DNA of 64,000 bases. Origin: Terana coerulea (taxonomy: Eukaryota; Basidiomycota; Agaricomycetes; Polyporales; Phanerochaetaceae). The DNA lies in the NCBI GenBank assembly GCA_024811115.1, contig JAKOGH010000324.1, positions 148,984-212,983 of the forward strand, in the 5' to 3' direction. The notes under the pieces are model-generated. The model was not told the DNA's origin and made no database searches. It was given only the letters and a program-made list of their open reading frames with translations. Every line of letters starts with the position of its first letter. Within the stretch, counting starts at the first letter, position 1. The translations under genes were made by a program, and so were the position numbers. Positions 49,592 through 61,510 of the stretch are shown piece by piece.

Positions 49592-51073
49592 ATGGAGGTT
49601 CGGCTTAGTACATCAACACCACAGACGACATCTTTGGGGTCTGAAATACCTTCGGAGATTATTGACATGATTCTATGGGCCTGTTTAGACTATGAAAAGT
49701 GGTCTATACCCTCGTCCGAGAAGCGCACGCTTAAAGCATGCAGCCTAACGTGTCGCTATTGGGCTGGTCGATGTCGAAGGTTCATCTTCGAGACCGTAGA
49801 GTTACGCTCTTACAAGGACCTGGAATCTCTCGTGGGTTTCATGGAAAGCCCTACACCAGGCATACCGGAGCTCAAGGAGTGCATCAACACCTACCGCATT
49901 CTGTGCACTGGACCTTGGATTCCCTGGTTGCATCATGTCTCGCGACAGCTGCTCGACCAGGCTAGTGATCGCCCTCGTCGACTCATATTTGAGGCTACCT
50001 ACACTGCCACTCCATCCAACACCCCTGCGGACACAGAAGCCAAGATTGCGCCGAAATCCCTATGCACCGACCTTCCTCGCTCTCTTCCTCGAAGTCTCTT
50101 TCCCTTTAGCCACATAACATTCTCCGACCTTCAATTCCACCGCCCTTCCGATCTGCTTCGCCTCGTATGTGACGTTCCCACTCTTGAGAACGTGCGATGT
50201 GAGAAGGTAGCCTTTCAAGAGGGCGACGCAATACCACTACTTGGCATCACGAATCGCGGAGTGCGTCACGCCCTCAGACAGCTCACCGTATTCAACTGTG
50301 GCGGCGCGAAGATGGAAGCTCAGCTTGCGTTTGCGACTCTGTACTCGGCAAGTCTGCACAAGCTTCATCCGAGTCTCGGTGGGTCTGTGGGCCTCCTTGT
50401 TCAACAGATGCTCCAATCCCTAAGGTCAGAAGATAGCAGCATGTCATTGATTGTGGAAAAAAACCATAGTATGTTCCATTCTTATTGTACGAGCTGCTAA
50501 GCACGCTGATGTATGTATAATTCAGATGATCTTCCGGACTTACAGGCCTGTTTCTATCGCTCGACAGGCCCCAGCCAACTTTTCACTCACCAAGCCATCT
50601 TCTACCTCCGTAACCTCGTACATCCCCGGAGTACCCATACTCAGATCACGCTAGAGCTAACATTGCCAACCGAGCTCGAGTATTACGCAAGTTGGGACTG
50701 GGCCGCAGTTGACCGAGATGTGTGTGCTAGCGACGACGTCCGTCATTTAACCATTGAAATGGATCGCCGGCACTCTACGTTATTCCGATGGCTCCTCCAG
50801 CAGGCCTCCCAGCGTGCGTTTATGCAGGACTCCTACGACCGAGGGAAGTGGGAGGTCGCATTCTTCGGGTGGCTGGCGAATCCGGGCAAACCAGATGCCG
50901 AGGTGACTGAAGTCCGGGATGTGATGTCCGCGCCGAGAAAGTACGAGGTGGACGGACGTGCCATCTGCCTAGGTCCTTCGCAGATCTTTGACATGTGGTG
51001 CTGCAAAACCTCCACCGACAGGGTAGCATTTCTTGGGGAAGTCCTGGCTGGTCTCGGCGCCAAGGAAAATTGA
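49592..51073 (+). CDS. F-box protein, intact
   Basis: Two exons, 49592-50468 and 50526-51073, joined by a 57-nt intron (GTATGT, then AATTCAG), give 474 residues with no frame problem. The F-box is near residues 18-65 (EIPSEIIDMILWACLDY, then ACSLTCRYWAGRCRRFIFE). The block LPRSLPRSLFPFSHITFSDL corresponds to the same block in the 21.8 and 47.4 kb genes. The C-terminal exon contains LTLPTELEYYASWDWAAVD and ICLGPSQIFDMWCCKT. The protein is expected to act as an SCF adaptor; the substrate is unknown. It is the best-preserved member of this local subfamily. Confidence 0.82.
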
Positions 51074-51314
51074 ATTACGCCGTAGGCACTGGGGCCACAA
51101 TCATGGCAGTTATCAGGTCTCGTCTACTCAAGCCATTTCTTGTTCAATATAAAAATCGTAGAATTGCTGCGTCCCTAGCTCACTAGAAACTTGGACTGAC
51201 AGGATGTAATTGATGTAACATGTGCCGTACTGTACAATATAAGTTGGGCTCGGCAAAGTTTTCGTCGTAGTTCACTTTCATCCATACGCCGCTATCACAT
51301 AGGGAAAACATCCG

Positions 51315-52637
51315 TTAGGAACGTCTACTCGGAAAATCGAAGATGTGCCCTTTCATGAAGCTGTGGGAACGCGGACGCCAGAACGATGCTGGATTGCTCT
51401 GCCGGCACAGGCTGCTGACCGAGGGGCGATCATACAGCAGACCTGTGACCCATTCTACCCGATTGTCTTGAATGAGACGGAGTAACGTGGACTCTACGTC
51501 ACGAACCGCAAGCTCGGTGTTTTTGAGGGACTGCGCGAACGATAGGATCAGAGCCTGGGGTGTGACATACGGTTTGTCGGGAACGAGACGTAGTTGGACG
51601 AAGGTCAAATGAACGGTTGCATTGAGAGTTGCCAGAGTTAACAGGAGGTTTTGCCATGAACGACGATCGGTCGCAGGGTCTGAGAGAGGGACTCGTAGCA
51701 AGGCAGTAATTGATCGTAAATGAGGCAGAGATGAGAGGGAGATAGTTCCTGATACAACGTTGTTATTAATCAGTGCATTGTTCGCGTTGTATTTCGAAGA
51801 AGGCGCACCGTAAATATCCCTTGGCCCAACAACAAATCGCACGTGCTCAATGTGCGATGATAGCGACCCTGCTAGCGTGAAAGCGGCGTCGACATCCCGC
51901 TCTTCAATATTGGTAAGGTCAAGGACGGTAAGGGAATCTACCAGCTGACTATTCACGAGTATGTCGTACACGGGCACGTCAACGAGTTTGACATGGTCCA
52001 GAGCCAACATAGTAATTTCCGGTAAGGGCCAGTCTCGCCAATTCATCGAGTCCGTTGGCGCATCCCACCACTCAAGGTTGGCTAGACACAGCTCTTTCAG
52101 TGAGCTGAACTGGCAAAGCAAGTCGCACAACGCCTTCGGGACATGCGGAGGAATGTAGTTGGAGGGTGTGCTTCCCCGTACAGTGAGACGCTCGAGCACG
52201 AGAGGGTGTTTGAGGTAGTCCGTCGGGGATGCTAGACAGTGGGATAGATGTCCTTCGAGTTCCAGCACACGAAGCACGGGGAATTTGGAGGTGACAAGAT
52301 CGAGTGTATTGACGTTGATGCGGTCCATTCCAGATCTCCCGAACTTGAGCTTCAGCTTGTGTACCGCGCGCTGAACGACGGGGAAGACAGGGGCACGAAG
52401 GAAGTCGCGGAAGGAGAGGTTGATTGTCGAGGTTTCTCGGGGCGACATCACGACAAGCGAGAGCGTATGGAATAGATGGTGCAGTGATGCGTCTCTCCAC
52501 GACTTTGAGACCAATGAACATGAGAAGAGCGTAGGCTTTCGTGAATCTTCGTATGTTCTGGCCAGATCACAGACCATGTCTAGCACATCGATTGGGACTT
52601 CGACGCCAGGGCGCATTTGCGGTTTGGAACTGTCCAT
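51315..52637 (-). CDS. F-box/LRR-like protein, intact
   Basis: The start ATG at 52637 (DSSKPQMRPGVEVPIDVLD) is preferred over the first in-frame ATG at 52778, which would add 47 residues without F-box similarity. The F-box-like part (VEVPIDVLDMVCDLAR, then CSLVSKSWRDASLHHLFHTL) is followed by leucine-rich segments (FPVLRVLELEGHL, LPHLRSITALLRV). It is the closest local relative of the gene at 350-1703. The frame is open throughout, but the 60-nt stretch 51749-51808 has perfect intron borders (GTGCGC, branch CACTGAT, GTATCAG), has no stop and is a multiple of three. Splicing it would yield about 420 residues. Confidence 0.8.
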   Translation of the reverse strand: MDSSKPQMRPGVEVPIDVLDMVCDLARTYEDSRKPTLFSCSLVSKSWRDASLHHLFHTLSLVVMSPRETSTINLSFRDFLRAPVFPVVQRAVHKLKLKFGRSGMDRINVNTLDLVTSKFPVLRVLELEGHLSHCLASPTDYLKHPLVLERLTVRGSTPSNYIPPHVPKALCDLLCQFSSLKELCLANLEWWDAPTDSMNWRDWPLPEITMLALDHVKLVDVPVYDILVNSQLVDSLTVLDLTNIEERDVDAAFTLAGSLSSHIEHVRFVVGPRDIYGAPSSKYNANNALINNNVVSGTISLSSLPHLRSITALLRVPLSDPATDRRSWQNLLLTLATLNATVHLTFVQLRLVPDKPYVTPQALILSFAQSLKNTELAVRDVESTLLRLIQDNRVEWVTGLLYDRPSVSSLCRQSNPASFWRPRSHSFMKGHIFDFPSRRS

Positions 52638-55600
52638 GTCGGTGATCTTCACGAAGCGGTGAATATGGATCACATTATTGACTTGAGCAGGACTCGGTAA
52701 CAGACTCACGAGTAATCCAATAGCCCTAAAAGTATGCAGCCGGTTCAGGCCACCCTGGTGCTCGTCGAGCGGAAACAAGCTGGTTCATGCCACATTTGTA
52801 CCCTCCCGTTGCTCTTCCATTCATGCTCCAGTATGGAAAGCCGTGAGACAGCCTAGGCCGCATTCATACTAAGCCTAAAAGTAGCTTGTAGTGAGTAGAC
52901 TGGACAAGGAAATGTCCCGAAGGATAAGTGGATTGTACATTGCCTGGGCGGGGGCGCAAGACCCAGCGTGAGATCAAGCAGGACCTGTTCGACAATCTGG
53001 GTGCGGCGGGGGACATTAAGGTCGGCTTATTTGCCTTCATGTCAATGAAATTCACGGAAACTGGTGATGTGGTTTGGCAGCAATACTGACACGAAGAATT
53101 AGCAAATTCACCTTTGACCATCCCTCGAATGCAAATGGCGTACCATCAGCGCAAGTGAACCAAAGGTGGGATGCACGTTGGACGCAGGCCGTGCGAAGGC
53201 CGAGGGATAGACCAACCTCAACCCCACGTACACCACCGGGCGGCGGCGAGGCTGGCGCAGCCTTGGCTGGGGGTCCGGATCAGACCCGGTCTCCGATCCT
53301 GTTATCGGTCCCATACCAGGGTGGCAGCGAGGTAAATGAGCACATCTTGTTCCAGGCTTCCCCTTCGGCAGGTCGCTTCAGGCTGCGACTGGGGCTGCGT
53401 CAGCCTGCTCGCAGGGGCAATCTTAGCTTGTCGCGCTCAGCGCCATCCCAGGGCTTGTCGGATGCTTGCTACTTCGCATACCATATATAGTAATCCTCAT
53501 TAAACATAGCCACATTATGATGAAAAAATCGTATTTATTATTGGACGGATGTAATACATGTAATAATATACATACACTATGCTATGCTAACTCGTGACAC
53601 TTATCTACAGTCCTTACTACTAAGGCTAACTACCACTTACTATAATAGGTACCAGAACGAGTACTACAACTAGGGCACCTTAGGGGAGATTAGTGACGGA
53701 ACGACGGAGCTTGTGAAAAACTGTCCTGTACAGTAAAATGTCAGCATGCATGCGCAAGTGACAATGAGCCGGCATGTCTCACACTGTTGCATATGGGCTG
53801 CTTGGTCAGGTTGCGGGACATCGAGCGAAACGCGATGGCCGGGTTGGGCGGGAGGTGTATGTGTCCGGGAATAGGGCCACGCAGGCTGCTGTTACTTGCA
53901 AAGTAGGTGAGCCTGAGAAATAGGAAGATAGGAGTCAGCGGAGGACACACCAGTAAAACTCCTATTGGTGAAGTTGACGTCCACATCCGCCGGTCGTTGA
54001 GGGGAGTTAACAAGTACACAGCAACACCATATTTCAAGAGTGCGATGGTCAGTATATCATAGAGGGCGATAGTGATAATATGGTGCTTACCACTATTTCA
54101 CTATGCCAGTTTCATGCCTTCGCTTGATGGGTCCTGCACGTTGGGCAGTCGAGGGTGGAACGTGGGTTGGGAATGGATCTCACTGTATTTATTCTAAAGG
54201 TCCGCTTTAGCAGGCATACGAGGTGCAAGCAGTGCTGTCGAAACTCACCGCCCGAGGATCTGCAATCATATCACAGAAGGAACCGTTCGCTGTCATGGGT
54301 TTAGTTTAGCGGCTGAGAGGAGGTTGTGGGTGAGCATGTCAATGAGAGACTGCCTTGCTCACGAAAACTTATAGCTGGACGGGTTGTTGAGATCGATGAT
54401 GAGGATCGATGGCGGAGGTTGACACCGACCCAGATAGAGGTCAGACTAACCCCTGGAGAACAGAGTCTGAAGCGAGGAGGGGCAAGCAGCCCGGACCAAG
54501 CTTGAGAGAGGTGCAAAGCAAGGTCGAGAGTCGCGGGCCTGCTCCGGGCTGATGATCGGTATGTCCGGCGGGTCCGACCAGAGCTTGATCCAGCCTGGGC
54601 GCCAGCAACCTCAGACCGAGGCACCGGGTCACCCGGTGGTGTATGCTTGCGAACCAAGGGGGATGCAAAAATAAAATCCTATACGTGAGGCCATAAAATC
54701 CGAATAACGGCCCTTGGGGGACCCCCCTCCCCCTTCGGCACATTCCGATCATTCCCACGGTCTATATATGGTATCTCGGATCACGTTCAGCGCGGCCGTC
54801 AGTAGACGGCAGTGCCCGCCGCACTCGGTCACGTCGAGTGCTTCCTTTGCGCGTGTTGTAGGTGCAAGCTGTGCGAAGCAACTCAGTATTTTTACTGTGG
54901 ACCTTCAGCAGGCTAATGTTGCGGAAATATTATTTGTGAGAGCTGGTGAATCATCAGTGATATCAGTTCAGCTCAGGCCAGCAAATATCCCTGAGCTATG
55001 AACATCAATATTGTTACTGTGTTATATTGCTCAACCCATGTCACCCAGCATATAGAGCTGCCGGTAGCTGGTACTTATCCTCTGAAGGGTTCTGGACCGA
55101 GGTGTCAGCACGGCTAGAATAACATTGTTACCCCAGTGACTTGTCACCGTCACTGAGTTAAAGCAAGTATACAGTGCATAAGTAATGGTGTGACCCGGTG
55201 TTACTCACCCAATCCAACCACACTGAGCTCTTGGGCGTAGAAACACGCATGAAAGAGGCTTGCGTGTTCGTAAAAGTCATGTACGAGCTATTTTATGCCT
55301 CGAAGATACCATACTATGAGATTATACACTCTGGAAAAATCCCGGATAACGTCCCTCGAGGGACCCCCCCCCCCCCCCCCCCCCCCCCCCCCTGCCCCAC
55401 GTCAGGGCGCTCACAAGTGCATGCCCCTTGTTGCGAACCACCTCTAAACGTCAGACCCTGAAGCTTGCCATCGACCACAAATCGACTACCCACTAGTTTC
55501 GACGCTTTGTCAGGTATACTGCCTTACAAACGACCTCACATGCCTTAGTAATTCCCTACGCATGGCGGCGCAGGATAGTAAGACAAGGTATGCGACATCG

Positions 55601-55918
55601 ACCACAATTCTAGTCTCCTCGAAGCAGACAGCGAAAGGATGGGTTGACCTGCGTGGCCTACGGATATCAATGCACTGTTGCGAAACTCCGGGTTTAGCGT
55701 TTCAACTCCCGATAGGAGCTTACTTGGCACGCAGCCCAAGGCGAGCTGTTTTACTCAGCAAGTCTGCCTAGATGGGCGGCGGCGATGCGTACTACAATAT
55801 CGCAGTGGACTCCATGAAGAAATCAACGAGGCGAGGAATATGCCGCTGATGGACACTTCGACGCCAGTTTTACTCATTAAAGTACGTGGACCCCGGAGTA
55901 GCTGCAGATTTGGACGCG
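52638..55918. other. Gene-poor region with low-complexity tracts
   Basis: No protein domain found. The 53480-53660 stretch is AT-rich, and 53700-54760 has scattered short frames. Related G-run/A/C-run sequences occur at 54715-54732 and 55351-55392. The region could contain decayed transposon sequence. Confidence 0.35.
55351..55392. repeat. 14-bp palindrome followed by poly-C run (29 C)
   Basis: GTCCCTCGAGGGAC at 55351-55364 is a perfect palindrome, and its last C begins an unbroken run of 29 C (55364-55392). The run length is unlikely to be exact in the assembly. Confidence 0.9.
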
Positions 55919-55925
55919 TATAAAT
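55919..55925 (+). promoter_or_regulatory. TATA box of oxidoreductase gene
   Basis: TATAAAT lies 73 bp before the ATG at 55998, in a leader without upstream ATGs in good context. Confidence 0.55.
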
Positions 55926-55997
55926 GCAGGGCTGAAGTCTTCTCAAGGCTGTATCTCTATATCCCCAATCTACAAATCCCCACACACTAGAACGACC

Positions 55998-57264
55998 ATG
56001 TCAGGACAGCAGAAGGCTCTATACCTCCTCGAAAAACAGGGAAAGTTTGCCGTTCAGACAGCCGACATCCCTGAGCCCGCTGCCGGCGAAGTGCTCGTCG
56101 AGATTCATGCGACTGCCCTCAACCCTCTCGACTGGAAGATCCAGGTTGTTGGGTTCTTCATCTCCGAATACCCTGCAATCCTCGGAACGGACGCCGCGGG
56201 CATTGTCAAGAAGGTTGGCGAGGGCGTCACGAATGTGAAAGTTGGAGACAGAGTGTGCGTCCCCTTGTTATCACACCACTACTTTACTTCTCACTGACCG
56301 CTATGCAGCCTATACGAAGGATACTTCACCAACCGCCTTGCTACTTTCCAGCAGTATGGCATAGTCCCCGCCGAGATTGTTGCCAAGGTACGTCAACTCC
56401 TAAAGTCCAAGCACGCGGCTGTGACTCTAAGCAATCTCTTGAAGCTTCCTGATAGCCTCAGCTTCGAGCAAGGCTCCACCATCCCACTCACTCTGGCTAC
56501 CGCTGCTATAGCGCTTTACGGCAAGCCGACGGAGCCCCGGGGCGGCGCTGATCTCACTCCACCGTGGGTTGAGAGCGGCCGCGGCAAGTACGCCGGCCAG
56601 CCCTTCCTGGTCATCGGCGGCTCCTCGTCCGCTGGTCAGCACAGTACGCGCTGTTTCTCTCCATCGATGTTTCGCATGCGACTGACGGCACCCCAGCCAT
56701 CCAGTTCGCGAAGCTTTCCGGCTTCTCGCCCATTATCGCAACCGCGTCGCTGCACAACGAGGCGTACCTCAAGTCGCTCGGCGCGACGCACGTCATCGAC
56801 CGCAGGGCGCCGCTTGGGCCCGCCGTTGAAGTTATCACGAGTGAGCCCGTGAAGTACGTGTTCGACGCGATCTCGGAGGCGGAGACGCAGGCGCCCGCGT
56901 ACGAGGTGCTCGCGCCGGGCGGGACGTTCTTCATCCTGCTCCCGCTCGAGGTGCCGAAGGAGAAGTTGGGCGACGACAAGCGAGTTGTGTTCCCGTTCGG
57001 CTCGGTGCACGTGAAGCAGCAGCGGGAAGTCGGCGCTGCACTGTATGCGGTGCTCACGGAGCTGCTCGAGGCCGGCGAGATCAAGGTGCGCTGTGACTGT
57101 ACCATGGTTGGGGCCGTAGTGTACTAAGGAGGGAATGATGCCAGCCGAACAACGTTGAAGTTCTGCCCAACGGCTTGGAGGGTATTATTGGCGGTCTGGA
57201 GAAGCTGAAGAGCGGTGTAGTCAGCGCATCGAAGCTGGTCGGAAAGCCTCAAGAGCAGGGTTGA
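55998..57264 (+). CDS. Zinc-binding-type oxidoreductase, ToxD-like (MDR family enoyl reductase)
   Basis: Five exons (55998-56254, 56309-56387, 56445-56643, 56697-57085, 57145-57264) join in frame to 347 residues. The order of parts is that of the medium-chain dehydrogenase/reductase fold: an N-terminal GroES-like domain (VEIHATALNPLDWKIQVVG, YPAILGTDAAGIVKKVGEG), then the nucleotide-binding domain (FLVIGGSSSAGQ, IIATASLHNEAYLKSLGATH). The zinc-ligand cysteines of classical alcohol dehydrogenases are not seen, as in ToxD-like and enoyl-reductase members that use NADPH. It likely reduces an activated double bond of a small metabolite; the substrate cannot be read. The minus-strand frames here are shadows. 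All splice phases agree. Confidence 0.88.
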
Positions 57265-57867
57265 GTGCTTTTGAATGGACAATCACCTTGCTTGCAAGGT
57301 AACTGTGAAACCTTTAATGTGAAGCCACTTTTCGTCCTACCGGCATTTGCCTGACGCCCATCCTTTCCCACGGCCATTCCCTTCCTCGCCATTGTCCTGC
57401 TTAATCAGCACATGTTTACACCTGTACAAACCCAAGCAAGGTTTTTTGTCGGTGGAGCCGGCACGTATCTAGTCATTAAGTGTAAGTTATGCAGAATTTA
57501 AGCCAAATCATTAATGCACTCCCGGCCTGTTCTGTTTTCATGAGCAGCCTATGACACAACTTAGGGCTTGAGCGTGACTACGTAATCCTGCAGATTTCAC
57601 ACTGCATTGTGAAATAGCGCCGTGTTAGCGTGCATACCGCAGAGCTATCATATGTTGCAAAGCCCGGTATGCCGTTGTCTCACATGAATGTTGAACACTG
57701 TACAGCAGCAACGTGAAGTGTCAAAAACAAACAAGGCTGAGAATAGGCGCCTCCTGCTCGAGTCCATCCCGGCCCGGCCCCCGGGACCCGGACCTTGCGC
57801 CTGAAACGATCTGCCACCAAATTTGGTTCACTTGAATCGTTGCGGCCCCGACTTACGAGGTGCGAGA

Positions 57868-57873
57868 TATAAG
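57868..57873 (+). promoter_or_regulatory. TATA-like element of aminotransferase gene
   Basis: TATAAG lies 45-50 bp before the ATG at 57918, a typical TATA spacing for this window. Confidence 0.45.
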
Positions 57874-57917
57874 ACGGCCAGTATCCTTTGGTAAGTAGCT
57901 TTTAAACTTCTTGCATT

Positions 57918-59776
57918 ATGAAGCTCCTGAGCACGCTGAAGACTTTAAGAACGACTTTCTCTACAATGGCTCAGGTTGGTTGTCCACAGGATGCGGATCT
58001 ACAAATTTTGGGTTGAGTCATAGTGTAGATCAAGCATCTCCCAGCCGAGTTCTACACGCCCTTTCTCTCAGAGGTGGCAAAAGAGCGGAAGCCATCACCG
58101 AGTGAGTCTCCGAACGCCTCCAACATTATTCTGGCAAGTTTAACGGATGATAACCTGTAGTTCGCGGACTCTTCCCTCTCGAGTCTCGACCCGGTCTGAT
58201 CTCCCTGCTGGCTGGCAAGCCGAACGCCACGACGTTTCCTCTGTCGTCTATCCAGCTTACTGCCAGATCCCCGACCGAGCCTGGAAAGCAAGTCACGACA
58301 GAGCTCAGTGGCAAAGAGCTCGCAGAGGGCCTGCAGTATGGCCCCACCGCCGGTATCCCTTCGCTGATCGAATGGGTTTACGGCCTGCAAGAACGGATGC
58401 ACGGCCGCCATAAGGGCGAAGGCTGGCGTATAAGCATCGGATCTGGTTCTCAGGATGTGATTTACAAGGTGTGAACTCATTCTTGGACGACAACGTTGTG
58501 TCTAACTCACCATACTCATTGTGCAGGCGGTAACCGCCATTTTAAACCCGGGCGATGCTATCCTAGTGGAGTCGCCGGCATATGCGTACGTATCGATTTG
58601 AGTAGTGATATCTACGACCTCCTATGCCGACTATTCCACAGCGGCGTTCTTCCGATGTTTTCTGGGCTACACTGCGACTTAATCGGTGCGTAACGGCTGT
58701 ATATGCGTCCAAAATATACGCTCACCTCGTCTTCAACTTTCAGAGGTGGAGACTGATTCACAGGGCATCCGTTCTGACTCGCTTCGCTCTACACTTGAAA
58801 ATTGGCCTAAGGATAAACCAAAGCCCAAAGCCCTCTACACTGTTCCTGTGCGTAATATGTCTGTTTCTTGCAGAATTCATTTGATCATCTATTATATCTA
58901 AGTATGGTTGTAACCCTACTGGTATGACCGCCACCATCGAGCGTCGTCGTGAAGTGCTAGAGCTTGCCAAAGAGCACAACTTCTTAATCCTGGAAGGTGA
59001 CCGTATCTCTCTTATGGGTTTATGAGTGTCGCTCATGGCGGTTTTAGATGACCCGTACTTTTATCTGTACTACGGCAGCGCTCCTCGCGCTCCCTCATAC
59101 TTTTCCTTGGAGCTTGAACTGGGCGAAGTGGGCCGTGTCCTACGGTTCGATAGTCTGTCCAAGATCCTTTCCGCTGGAATTAGGATCGGCTTTTTGAGCG
59201 GCCCGGAGCCCATCATGACCGCCATCGACATGCATGTATGTTTCAGAATATTTTGAGATGCTCCTTATTGATCAGCTTTACGAGCAGACCGCCGTAGCTA
59301 GTTTGCAAACGTCGTCCCTGACTCAGACGATAACCCATGCGATCCTGAACTCGTGGGGCTACGACGCATTCAAGATCCATACTGAGAATGTCTCCCAGTT
59401 TTACCGGGAGAAGCGGGATGTCTTCGAGACCGCTATGCGCAAGCACCTGATTGGTCTTGCTGAATGGGACACACCCGAAGCTGGCATGTTCTTCTGGTAG
59501 GCACACAGTAACGTCTATACGCTTTGTCTCTAATCGCGAGGCAATAGGTTTAAGTTGCTCATTGGATCGGACACCGAAGAAGGCGACTCGGAGAGCATCA
59601 TCCGTACCAACGCCGTCGAGCGCGGTGTGCTGGCTCTACCTGGTACCGTCTTTCTTCCCAACGGCCGCAAGACAGCCTATGTGCGCGCATCCTTCAGCCT
59701 GCTTCCCCCCGAAGAAGTTGAAGAAGCTATTAAAAGGCTTAGGGACGTTGTTGTTGAGGCCCGGGGAACACAATGA
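57918..59776 (+). CDS. PLP-dependent aromatic amino acid / 2-aminoadipate-type aminotransferase (ARO8-like)
   Basis: Ten exons join in frame to 454 residues: 57918-57974, 58029-58101, 58161-58468, 58527-58585, 58642-58685, 58744-58847, 58903-58996, 59048-59235, 59288-59496 and 59548-59776. Hallmarks of class I/II aminotransferases are present: SRPGLISLLAGKPNATTFPL, LQYGPTAGIPSLIEW, GSGSQDVIYKAVTAI, YGCNPTGMTAT, EDDPYFYLYYG, and the pyridoxal-binding lysine in DSLSKILSAGIRIGF (codon 59161-59163). Such enzymes transfer the amino group of Tyr, Phe, Trp, kynurenine or 2-aminoadipate to 2-oxoglutarate. The first exon (MKLLSTLKTLRTTFSTMAQ) is basic and hydroxylated and could be a mitochondrial presequence; an internal ATG four codons before exon 2 could give a cytosolic form. 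No frame problems. Confidence 0.9.
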
Positions 59777-60110
59777 TTGATCGATATACATAAACACTCA
59801 AAACTCTGCGAGCGGTACAAGTCGTCTAGATCAACACAATACAATGCCCATGCCACGTGGGGAGTGCGAATTGCCGCACTTACATACCTCTACTGTCTCA
59901 CTGGCAGCCTCCGGTTTATACGCTTGATTGTTACAGGCAATGAGGAGTCAAACCAGCACAATAACGGTGGCGTACTGCATAGCGGAATCTCCTATTTGCG
60001 GCGAATAGACAACTGGGCAGATCTAATTCCAAAGCGCTCAGATGCCCACTATGCAATGGAATAAGTACGCAGTTTATACACGTAGAGTGCGCAAACTGAT
60101 GGTGACTCAC

Positions 60111-61342
60111 TCATGCTTTGTCTTTGATAATAGGCCAGGGTTCAATGCCGAAGAATCCACCAAGCTTTTTCCATGCGGCTTGCCGACGTTCATCCAATAC
60201 GTTCCTGAGGGCCTCCTTGCACAGATTGCAAGGTCTAGCGGAGGTATCTTCATCGCCGGTCTCGTCAATCCACTCCTTGATATCGTCGATCGCATTCGCA
60301 GTGTAAATGTACCAGTCGTTGTGCGCAGCTAATGCGAGCAGTCTGAATGCCTTCGCGCATGCTTGACGCGTGGCACAATCTTTTGGCCTGATGGACGGGG
60401 TGGCAGCAAACTCCACGAAAGCCGCCATCTTCTGTTGATTCTCTTCTAGCAGCGATTCGTATCCTCCAAGACATATCTCCATGTCCGCTTTGCTAATGCA
60501 CACAGTTTGCGCGCCATACCGCACACCGTCCACCAGCGCATCCATTCGAAGGCAGCAGCAGGTATAGAATGCGGTTGGAAGCAAGGAAGGTACATCCAGC
60601 AATCTTGCTAGGTCAACGACAGCGATTGCGTCGCGCTTTGCGATATCCAGGGGCCTCTTGTCGCTCCCGATAGCGAACGTGGGGTCCCAGTCGTCGACGT
60701 AGGTTGAAGGGAAGCATTGTGAAAGGCGGCTTACAGCCTCGTTAATGATTTCCTGGACCTCGTACTTCTTAGCGAGCACTGTAATCGTACGAAGCTCGGA
60801 GAACGTGAGCCGGCGTTTGGTGGAGTCGAAGTAGTCACTTCACAAATAATCGACATCAGTTGAGCGTAACTCGTACAGACTCTGAGCGAGGTGCTTTACC
60901 TTTTCCTGCATCATAAAAAAATCCGGATAAGAATTGCGAGGTCGCTGCCATTGTCCTCTACTCGGAGAACTGGGCACCCTTCCACCTTCGCGGAGGTTGA
61001 TGGTACGGCCTTGATGAGATCAGGAAAGACCTTCGAGTGCCACCCTAGCACTCCAGTGTGAAGCTTGAACGTCATTCCTACCGCAGATATCACTATACTT
61101 CCATCCTCAAACCACAGCTCCGGATGACGAGGCCCGATCCCTGAGTCGTGTGCTGGCAGCTGTTCCGCAAGATGCTCCCGCTTCACTGCCATCTTGCGTT
61201 TCTTGCAAGCACTTGGCGTGGATATGCTACTGTCCGCTCCTGTTCGTTTCTGAACAGTCGTACAAATCAGCCAGTGAAGGTTAAGAACTTGAAATGATAG
61301 GCATGGTTCAACGAGACAACCGGTCGAAGGTTGAATTTCCAC
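60111..61342 (-). CDS. BTB/POZ domain protein
   Basis: The 5' exon encodes a BTB-type segment (RHPELWFEDGSIVISAVG, FKLHTGVLGWHSKVFPDLI, GCPVLRVEDNGSDLAILI). It is followed by a GTAAAG donor near 60900, a roughly 60-nt intron and a second exon (SELRTITVLAKKYEVQEII, VVDLARLLDVPSLLPTAFY, CNLCKEALRNVLDERRQAAW) ending at 60111. The seven-A run 60915-60921 (plus strand) produces an early TGA; with six, the exon reads RIFYDAGK. The splice phase still does not match exactly. The start is uncertain: ATG at 61342, or an internal one before KREHLAEQLPAHDSG. BTB domains mediate dimerisation and Cul3 ligase recruitment; this fungal subfamily is large and poorly characterised. A degenerate tandem copy lies at 62.4-63.4 kb. 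Confidence 0.7.
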
Positions 61343-61510
61343 GTGGACCTAAGCGGCAAACGCTGACGCCACGAAGGCTCGAATTCCCACACACTGACAG
61401 CACACACTCCGAACCATCACTGCATGTCCTCCCGGACAGGGTTCCACTTGTCCCACTCTTCGCCCTGACACTTGAGCGACACTGCTGCTTCCACTCACAC
61501 CGAGTTTCGC

